From Pseudonocardiaceae bacterium (GTDB lineage Bacteria; Actinomycetota; Actinomycetes; Mycobacteriales; Pseudonocardiaceae): a DNA stretch of 16,012 nt. Shown here piece by piece: positions 11,301 through 16,012 of the stretch; the first letter of the stretch is position 1, and every line of letters starts with the position of its first letter. The notes beneath the pieces are model-generated. The model was not told the origin of the DNA, searched no databases, and saw only the letters and a program-made list of their open reading frames with translations. The position numbers were made by a program, and so were the translations under genes. The stretch is taken from contig JAICSB010000028.1 of NCBI GenBank assembly GCA_025937115.1, positions 1 through 16,012 on the forward strand, read 5' to 3'.

Positions 11301-11600
11301 ATGAAGATGGGATCACCCTGCTCATCCTGGGTCAGGATCAGCTGTCCTCGGCCGGCTGCGCGGGTGCGCCTAATCTGTCTCCCCTTTGCCGGGGCAGCGC
11401 GAACAGCTACTGGGAGTGGCAAGATTTCCTATTTTCGCCTTCAGCGGTCTTGAGGATAACGAGATAACCCAAGGTGAGATCGAAGTGTGGTCGCGCCACA
11501 CGGTGGGGTCGTCCGGGTTCACGTGCTGCCCGGCGACCATTTTTTCGTCAACACGTCGCGTCCAAGTCTCCTGCGGCTGGTAGCTGAAGAGCTTGTGTGA
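11301..11600 (+). pseudogene. Decayed type II (editing) thioesterase remnant
   Basis: Four pieces read as an NRPS type II thioesterase only if the frame changes. The first, from ATG 11301 or 11307, gives SSWVRI, then RVRLICLPFAG up to 11393. The second, shifted frame from 11393, gives GSANSYWEWQ. The third, from 11425, gives FPIFAFSGLEDNE through VWSRHT. The fourth, from 11508, gives VVRVHVLPGDHFFV and then RPSLLRLVAEELV before a stop at 11600. These match the family's start (FPxAGGSA), its acidic-residue region (GGxxD) and its catalytic His (PGDHFF). About 98 residues remain of the usual 240-260, and the GHSMG nucleophile region is missing. The first and last shifts sit at four-G runs (11391-11394 and 11505-11508), as if one G had been lost at each. 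The junction near 11420-11425 looks like a large internal deletion. Functional relatives free carrier domains of wrong acyl groups; this copy cannot. Confidence 0.8.
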
Positions 11601-11609
11601 AGATCGAGG

Positions 11610-12281
11610 CTACGTCGGGATGGCCGCGACCAAGCCAGTCTCGTATCCCACGATCACGAGTTGTGCCCGATCTCTGGCGTCGAGCTTGGCGAGGAGCCGA
11701 CCAATGTGTGTCTTGACTGTACCCCGGCTCAGGTGCAGATGGTGTTCGATCTCGCTGTTACACAGTCCGCGCGCAATGAGAGTGAGCACTTCGCGCTCAC
11801 GGTCGGTGATGCTGGCCAGCGTGCGGGCTGGACGCGCGGCCGGCTCCGCGCGGCGAACGAATTCGGCGATCAACCGCCGGGTCACACTGGGTGCGAGCAA
11901 CGCCTCGCCAGAGGCAACCACCCGCAGGGCGCTCAGCAATTGAGCAGGGGGTGTGTCTTTGAGCAGGAAACCGCTGGCTCCGGCCCGCAGCGCGGAGTAC
12001 ACGTATTCGTCAAGATCGAACGTCGTGAGCACCAGGATTCTCGGCGCGTGCTCGTGTGCGGTAATCCTTCTGGTGGCCTCAATACCGTCCATATCCGGCA
12101 TGCGCACATCCATGAGCACCACGTCGGGGCCCGCTACCTGAACCAGGTCGACAGCCTCCACGCCGGTACCGGCTTCGCCGACGACGACGAGGTCCGGCTC
12201 GGTGTCGATGAGTACCCGCAGGCTGCCCCGGAGCAGTGCCTGGTCGTCGGCGATCAGTACCCGAACCTGCGCCTCAGCCAT
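11610..12281 (-). CDS. Two-component response regulator, NarL/LuxR family
   Basis: This is a 223-residue cytoplasmic DNA-binding regulator. The N-terminal receiver has the acidic pair D12-D13 (IADDQ), the phosphorylation site D58 in VVLMDVRMPDMDG, threonines in LVLTTFD (86-87) and K108 in FLLKD. The C-terminal LuxR-type helix-turn-helix runs from about 155 to 215 and includes TDREREVLTLIARGL, SNSEI-like CNSEI and SRGTVKTHIGRLLAKL. I chose the start at 12281 (MAEAQVRVLIADD) rather than a methionine 17 codons upstream, because it places the receiver normally, has an AGGA upstream, and overlaps the kinase stop by 8 nt. Such pairs usually control a neighbouring transporter, so the divergent ABC ATPase and its palindromic upstream region are the first candidates. 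The stop lies only 9 nt from the end of the thioesterase remnant on the opposite strand. Confidence 0.95.
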   Translation of the reverse strand: MAEAQVRVLIADDQALLRGSLRVLIDTEPDLVVVGEAGTGVEAVDLVQVAGPDVVLMDVRMPDMDGIEATRRITAHEHAPRILVLTTFDLDEYVYSALRAGASGFLLKDTPPAQLLSALRVVASGEALLAPSVTRRLIAEFVRRAEPAARPARTLASITDREREVLTLIARGLCNSEIEHHLHLSRGTVKTHIGRLLAKLDARDRAQLVIVGYETGLVAAIPT

Positions 12282-13494
12282 ACGGGTCCTGAATCTGGTA
12301 GGGAAGGCAAGCGTGCACGGCGAACCCGCCATTGGGTTGCTGGCCCGCCACCAGGGTTCCGTGGTGTAGGGCGGCTCGCTCGCGCATGCCGATCAGGCCG
12401 TGTCCAGGCTTGCTGACCGGACGAGACGGTGCACCCTCATTGATCACCGCCAGATGCAGTTCGCCCGACTCCGTGGTGATGCGGACGGTGCACCGGGCCG
12501 GTGCTGCTGCATGCTTGACGATGTTGGTCAGCGCCTCCTGCACGATTCGGTACGCGGAGAGCTGAACCGCCGGGGGCAGCGCTGGGATGGGTCCACGCTC
12601 GAGCTCCACCTGAACGTCAGCGAGCCGGGCGTTCTCGATGAGTCTTGGTACGTCATCGAGGCTTGGGCTTGGCGTGAGATCAACCTCCCCCTCCGATCGC
12701 AATGAGCCGAGCACGCGCTGGATGTCGGCGAGCGCGGTGCGGCCGACGGACTCGATGACCCCGAGGGCTTCTCTACTCTCCTCTGGACGCGTCTCGTACA
12801 CGTGGTTGGCCACAGCCGCCTTCATCAAGATGACGCCCATGCTGTGCGCGACCACGTCATGCATTTCCCTGGCGATCCGCAACCGCTCCTCAGCGACGGC
12901 CTGCTGCGCGCGGTGTTCGGCGAGTTGGACGGCGTACTCGCAGCGCGCCCGGAAGCTCCGACCAAGTGCCCAACCTGCGCCGATAGCGATCCACGAGAAA
13001 CCCACGGAGGAAAGCAGGTCAGTTTGCAGCACCTCTGCATTCGGTGGGACCACGGAGAAGCGGGAGGCCATCACGGTCACGCTGAGCACTGCTGCAAGCG
13101 TGACGCCAAGCAGCGCCGCTCCGAGCGTGATGGCCGAACGCCGCGGTCCCACGGAAAGCGCAACCGGGTAGGTCGCGAGTGCGACGGCCAGCACGGTGGC
13201 CGTACCCGACATGCCCAGCAACACGGCGATGATCGCTAAGGTGAGAACGACGCCGAACACTGGGATCGGCCACCGCCTTCGAAACACAAGCGGAAGGCTG
13301 ACCGCAAGCGCGATCAGCCACACCACGGCGGTCGTGCCGCTGGAGCGCCCGACCGCGGTGCCGAGGGAGGAGTAAACGGTCAGCAGAGTGATCGCCGCGG
13401 CGATCACCATGTTGGTGACGATGAGGAGCCACGGGCGAAACCACGGCGGCAAAACGCTCACATCGACCGCGACTGGTTCGGTCACACTGGCCAC
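12274..13494 (-). CDS. Sensor histidine kinase, HisKA_3 (DesK/NarX-like) family
   Basis: This is a 406-residue membrane kinase. The N-terminal half has about six hydrophobic segments (near residues 20-41, 53-71, 77-95, 98-115, 120-142 and 164-178) with little extracytoplasmic sequence, so the sensing part is probably the membrane itself or a small loop. The dimerization and phosphorylation domain has ERLRIAREMHDVVAHSMG with the phospho-acceptor H212. The ATPase domain shows the N box QEALTNIVKHA (N324) and the G box GHGLIGMRER (364-373). The first Gly-box Asp position reads INEG (N352), a variation that occurs in this family. Translation starts at a GTG with a GGAG-like site 12 nt upstream. 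The end overlaps the regulator start, which fits stoichiometric expression of the pair. The signal is unknown; cell-envelope stress is the usual role of such small intramembrane kinases beside ABC genes. Confidence 0.94.
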   Translation of the reverse strand: MASVTEPVAVDVSVLPPWFRPWLLIVTNMVIAAAITLLTVYSSLGTAVGRSSGTTAVVWLIALAVSLPLVFRRRWPIPVFGVVLTLAIIAVLLGMSGTATVLAVALATYPVALSVGPRRSAITLGAALLGVTLAAVLSVTVMASRFSVVPPNAEVLQTDLLSSVGFSWIAIGAGWALGRSFRARCEYAVQLAEHRAQQAVAEERLRIAREMHDVVAHSMGVILMKAAVANHVYETRPEESREALGVIESVGRTALADIQRVLGSLRSEGEVDLTPSPSLDDVPRLIENARLADVQVELERGPIPALPPAVQLSAYRIVQEALTNIVKHAAAPARCTVRITTESGELHLAVINEGAPSRPVSKPGHGLIGMRERAALHHGTLVAGQQPNGGFAVHACLPYQIQDPYG

Positions 13495-13518
13495 GCTAGC
13501 TGCAATCTCCGGACCAGT

Positions 13519-13565
13519 ACATCGGACCTGAGTCTGATTCCGAACTCAGGCCTCTACTCCGATGT
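13519..13565. promoter_or_regulatory. Compound palindrome in the kinase/ABC divergent intergenic region, candidate operator
   Basis: Two nested inverted repeats share one axis. The outer arms are ACATCGGA (13519-13526) and TCCGATGT (13558-13565). The inner arms are CCTGAGT (13527-13533) and ACTCAGG (13544-13550), 10 nt apart. The left arms are contiguous, giving 15 paired bases broken only by 7 extra nt on the right (13551-13557). The element sits 25 nt before the kinase start and 33 nt before the ABC start. A binding site for the neighbouring LuxR-type regulator is the simplest reading. I could not assign convincing -35/-10 hexamers. Confidence 0.65.
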
Positions 13566-13598
13566 GCGCGCGCCCCGCACGCGGGCAGCATTGCCAGC

Positions 13599-14492
13599 AT
13601 GATTGAGGTACGCGAACTGACTAAGGTATACGGCAACAATCGCGCGCTGGACCGGCTGTCGCTCACCGCCAGCCCGGGCGTGGTGACCGGCTTACTCGGG
13701 CCGGAGGGTTCCGGGAAGTCAACCACAATGCGGGTCATCCTCGGCCTAGCCGCTCCGACATCCGGTATAGCGTTGGTGAACAGGCAGCGCGTCGCGACCA
13801 CCGATCGGCCGTTGCACACCGTGGGGGCGCCGCTGGATGCGCACGCGATGGATGGCGGATGTAGCGCAGCGGACCACCTAGGGCGCCTGGCGCGCAGCAA
13901 TGGCATCGGTCGGCGACGGGTGACCGAGGTGCTCGACGCGGTAGGGCTTTCGCCGATGGCCGACAAGCGGATCGGTAGCTTCTCCTCAGGCATGCAACAG
14001 CGGCTGGGTGTCGCCGGTGTGCTGCTCGGCGACCCCAGTGTCCTGCTGTTCGATGAGCCGATGCACGGTCAGGACCCAGAGGGCATCCGGTGGATCCGCG
14101 ACTTGATGCGGTCGTTAGCCGCTCAGGGCCGGACGGTCCTGGTATCCAGCAACGACATGCGCGAGATGGCAGACACCGCCGACCAACTGCTTATTATTCG
14201 GCGAGGCAAGCTGATCAAGGAAATTTCCAGGCGGGAGCTGACTGAACGCCAGCGTGACGTGTTCGTGCGCTCACCGCGCCGCAGCGGGCTGACCAGGGTA
14301 CTGACGGGCATGGGTGCAACGGTACTGCCCGAGCCCGACGGTGGGCTCTCAGTTACCGGCATGGCAGCATGGAGGATCGCGGCGGCCGCCGCGGCGCATT
14401 ACATACCGATCCAGGAACTGACGCCGCGCGGCGCGTCGCTCGAGGACTGCTATCTGAAACTGACCGACGCCAGCGTCGAGTACCGCGGATAG
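13599..14492 (+). CDS. ABC transporter ATP-binding protein, DrrA/BcrA-like, atypical and without a visible permease
   Basis: This is a 297-residue cytoplasmic ATPase of the ABC-2 (drug/lantibiotic resistance) type. Walker A is GPEGSGKST (34-42), with Glu where Asn is usual and Ser before the last Gly. The signature is SFSSGMQQRLG (127-137). Walker B is VLLFDEP with Glu153. The D-loop reads GQDPEG instead of GLDPEG. The switch region reads VLVSSNDMREM, with Asn185 where the family has His. The Q-loop area (VGAPLDAHAMDGG) has no glutamine, as is common in this subfamily. A C-terminal extension after about residue 215 is typical of DrrA-like proteins. The N-terminus MIEVRELTKVYG is standard, but there is no good ribosome binding site before 13599. 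The expected ABC-2 permease gene does not follow, so it is an orphan, works with a permease elsewhere, or is losing function. The divergent two-component pair suggests inducible expression. Confidence 0.9.
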   Translation: MIEVRELTKVYGNNRALDRLSLTASPGVVTGLLGPEGSGKSTTMRVILGLAAPTSGIALVNRQRVATTDRPLHTVGAPLDAHAMDGGCSAADHLGRLARSNGIGRRRVTEVLDAVGLSPMADKRIGSFSSGMQQRLGVAGVLLGDPSVLLFDEPMHGQDPEGIRWIRDLMRSLAAQGRTVLVSSNDMREMADTADQLLIIRRGKLIKEISRRELTERQRDVFVRSPRRSGLTRVLTGMGATVLPEPDGGLSVTGMAAWRIAAAAAAHYIPIQELTPRGASLEDCYLKLTDASVEYRG

Positions 14493-14785
14493 CCAGCCGA
14501 GCTCGCTAACCGTTGCGAGGGTCTGTCCGGTCGCCGAGGCGTTTTGACCGGGTAGGCCGCGGCGAGGAACACCCGTCTACCGGCAACGCTGCGGCTACCG
14601 CGCATATTGAGGCGGTCTCATCTTTCCTGCAAACCTTACAGGTTTCCGAGTGCCATCTTAGCGTTACCCACCGGTCCGCATAAGGCAGCAATTAGCTGAG
14701 GTCTGGCCGCGCGGAGTCGTGCCAATTTAAGTAGCATGGTCACCGTGTTACTGAGGATGGGAAGACGTGATCGACTAGGAGGATC
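14493..14785 (+). other. Intergenic region, no gene seen
   Basis: These 293 nt lie between the ABC ATPase and the hydrolase. I read all frames for hydrophobic permease-like sequence and found none; every frame has stops or low-complexity basic peptide. The stretch from about 14600 to 14760 is less GC-rich than the coding parts, with AATTTAAGTA near 14724-14733, so it may hold the hydrolase promoter, but I could not place a convincing pair of hexamers. Confidence 0.5.
14777..14782 (+). promoter_or_regulatory. Ribosome binding site of the alpha/beta hydrolase gene
   Basis: A perfect AGGAGG lies 3 nt before the ATG at 14786. The spacing is short, but the next in-frame starts lack any such site and would remove the conserved first beta strand. 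Confidence 0.7.
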
Positions 14786-15592
14786 ATGCCGGTGGTCGAG
14801 CTCAATGAGATCCGGCTCAGCTACCAGGTAACGGGCTCCGGTGAGCTGGTGGTGCTGGTCATGGGGACGGGCAGCTCTGGCCGGGTGTGGCAGCTGCACC
14901 AGGTCCCGGCGCTGGTTGCGGCCGGCTACCGGGTGGCCACCGTGGACAACCGTGGCATCGCGCCCTCGGACGAGTGTGCCAGCGGGATGACCATCGACGA
15001 CCTGGTCGGTGATACTGCGGCGTTGATCGAGCACCTGGGTGGCGGGCCGGCGCGGGTGGTCGGTACTTCATTGGGCGCTCGGGTTGTGCAGGAACTGGCG
15101 TTGGCGCGTCCGGATCTGGTGTCGCAGGCAGTGATGATGGCTGCGCACGGGAGGACCGACCCCGTGCAGTCCAGGTTATCGGTGGGGGAGCGGGCCCTCT
15201 ACGACGCGCGGATCGAGCTACCGTCGGCGTACTACGCGGCGATCACTGCGTTGCTGAATTTATCGCCCCGGACGCTCAACGATCGCGTAGCGGTGCTGGA
15301 ATGGCTCGATGTATTCGAGTTCTCCGGGTCTGGCATCAGCGCCGGCGTGCGGGCTCAGTTGGAGGTAGAGGACTTCCCGGACCGGCTAGCCGCCTACAGC
15401 AGGATCAGGGTGCCGAGCTTGGTAATCGGTTTCGCCGACGACCTGATGGTTCCGCCATATCTGGCTCGTGAAGTGGCGGAGACGATACCGGGGGCTCGGT
15501 ATGAGGAAATCAAGGATTGCGGGCATTTTGGCTACCTCGAACGCTCCACTGAGGTAAACAAGCTGCTCGTGGAGTTTTTCGTTATCACGTGA
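14786..15592 (+). CDS. Alpha/beta-fold hydrolase with intact catalytic triad
   Basis: This is a 268-residue cytoplasmic protein without a signal peptide, of normal length for the family. The oxyanion-hole strand reads VLVMGTGSSGRVW (23-35). DNRG (54-57) and the nucleophile elbow GTSLG with Ser95 follow. The acid is Asp218 or Asp219 in VIGFADDLMVPP, and the base is His247 in CGHFGYLE. The layout resembles lactonase, esterase and haloperoxidase-like hydrolases; the substrate cannot be read from sequence. Position near an NRPS without its own thioesterase, and beside a dead editing thioesterase, makes a role in hydrolysing a peptide or acyl thioester possible, but it is not a type II thioesterase by motif and the link is inference. 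It is in its own transcription unit by spacing (293 nt from the ABC gene). Confidence 0.93.
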   Translation: MPVVELNEIRLSYQVTGSGELVVLVMGTGSSGRVWQLHQVPALVAAGYRVATVDNRGIAPSDECASGMTIDDLVGDTAALIEHLGGGPARVVGTSLGARVVQELALARPDLVSQAVMMAAHGRTDPVQSRLSVGERALYDARIELPSAYYAAITALLNLSPRTLNDRVAVLEWLDVFEFSGSGISAGVRAQLEVEDFPDRLAAYSRIRVPSLVIGFADDLMVPPYLAREVAETIPGARYEEIKDCGHFGYLERSTEVNKLLVEFFVIT

Positions 15593-15615
15593 CACAGTGA
15601 CCATATCAGTCTAGA

Positions 15616-15628
15616 GAGGCTCCGCCTC
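15616..15628 (+). terminator. Small hairpin after the hydrolase, weak terminator candidate
   Basis: GAGGC and GCCTC (15616-15620 and 15624-15628) pair perfectly over a TCC loop, 23 nt after the hydrolase stop. There is no T-run, and a five-base stem is common by chance in GC-rich DNA. Confidence 0.25.
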
Positions 15629-15771
15629 GGATCGCCAAGTCTGTGGGCACGCCAAATGGTCCCTCCGGCTCCTGAGCGCAAGCTCCCGCAGGGACTCCCG
15701 GTCTGTGTCGGCGGACCGTCGCCATCCGCTGCGCCGAATCGGGCGATCAAAGCCTAAGTCGCCGTCGTTGC

Positions 15772-15936
15772 GCCACCCATCGTGGCTGGTCAGGCGGTCG
15801 AAACGCCTGTGTGGGAGCGGACGAGAAGAACGCTACGCCCTCCCGGGAACTTGGCTCAAGTGTCAAAGTGCTAGGGACCAAGGATCCCTACGTTCCGTCC
15901 GAGATTTCCCTCGGAAGGAATGGCCCCTGACGGGGC
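15772..15936. ncRNA. Dense run of short perfect hairpins, possible structured RNA
   Basis: Exact stems follow one another almost without gaps: GCCAC/GTGGC (15772-15786), AGGCG/CGCCT (15792-15808), GGGAG/CTCCC (15813-15844), ACTTG/CAAGT (15849-15861), TAGGGA/TCCCTA (15872-15890), TCCGAG/CTCGGA (15898-15915) and GCCCC/GGGGC (15923-15936). All have short loops except the GGGAG stem, which encloses a further AGCG/CGCT pairing option. There is no gene here. A structured RNA, or the 5' domain of a mobile intron continuing past the window, would explain the density, but I recognise no specific family. Strand is not determined. Confidence 0.3.
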
Positions 15937-16012
15937 AGCGCTGGTAACGGGCGCGCTTAACCAACCTGGCGTCTCGGGCCAGATAGGAGCACAGCCCTCA
16001 CCTAACCCACGC

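Larger units (their letters stand above)
15593..16012 (+). other. No convincing gene in the last 420 nt
   Basis: After the hydrolase stop no frame on either strand gives a recognizable protein. The longest forward frame (15705-15947, 80 codons) is arginine- and serine-rich, has no family motif and overlaps the hairpin run described separately. The codon-position GC bias of the neighbouring genes is absent. I see no tRNA, insertion-sequence end or CRISPR-type repeat. Confidence 0.6.

Noticed and set aside
11216..11467. Small intact gene downstream of the MbtH gene
   Set aside because: The open frames here are better explained as pieces of one frame-shifted type II thioesterase, since motifs continue from frame to frame.
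14493..14785. Remnant of the missing ABC-2 permease
   Set aside because: No frame gives hydrophobic segments; 293 nt are too few for more than a fragment and none is legible.
14636..15034. A 132-codon minus-strand frame over the hydrolase start
   Set aside because: It is antisense to the conserved N-terminal half of the hydrolase and has no motif of its own.
15792..15808. T-arm-like hairpin (AGGCG, loop GTCGAAA, CGCCT) as part of a tRNA
   Set aside because: The loop lacks the first T of TTCRA, the hairpin upstream has a 5-nt rather than 7-nt loop, and no acceptor stem pairs at the right distance.
15705..15947. An 80-codon plus-strand frame as a small gene
   Set aside because: It starts at a GTG without a good ribosome binding site, is Arg/Ser-rich, and overlaps the hairpin run; no recognizable domain.
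1..16012. CRISPR arrays, insertion sequences or rRNA genes
   Set aside because: No regularly spaced repeats, transposase motifs or rRNA-like sequence were seen. The repeated blocks inside the NRPS are homologous domains (A8, carrier and E motifs).

Overview
The window looks like the downstream part of a non-ribosomal peptide biosynthetic gene cluster from a high-GC actinomycete. The evidence is strong G/C bias at third codon positions, an MbtH-like partner protein, a DesK/NarL-type two-component pair and actinobacterial-style NRPS motifs. I cannot assign a genus. TTA leucine codons occur in most of the genes.

Positions 2-9688 hold the 3' part of a giant NRPS gene whose start lies outside the window. 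Its visible order is (end of A)-T-E | C-A-T | C-A-T-E, which implies a peptide segment D-X, then an L-residue (pocket reads valine-like), then D-Y. The protein stops directly after the last epimerization domain, with no thioesterase, reductase or terminal condensation domain. The next gene starts inside the NRPS stop codon (ATGA) and encodes an MFS exporter (9685-10944). An MbtH-like NRPS activator follows (11002-11208). These three genes form an apparent operon for assembly, adenylation support and export. A perfect 12-bp inverted repeat follows the MbtH gene.

Positions 11301-11600 carry what I read as a decayed type II (editing) thioesterase. The N-terminal motif and the C-terminal Asp and His motifs are still legible, but they sit in three reading frames, and the middle of the gene, including the nucleophile-serine region, is gone.

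Convergent to this, on the minus strand, is a sensor kinase and response regulator pair (13494-11610) with an 8-nt gene overlap. It is divergent from a plus-strand DrrA/BcrA-like ABC ATPase (13599-14492). The 104-nt gap between the kinase and the ATPase holds a striking compound palindrome, a likely operator. The ATPase has no permease partner here and lacks the usual switch histidine. An alpha/beta hydrolase with an intact Ser-Asp-His triad (14786-15592) comes next and is a candidate accessory esterase or thioesterase.

The final 420 bases have no convincing gene. They do contain a dense run of short perfect hairpins (15772-15936) that may mark a structured RNA or the edge of a mobile intron. 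The main open questions are how a peptide on a terminal E domain is released, and what replaced the broken editing thioesterase.
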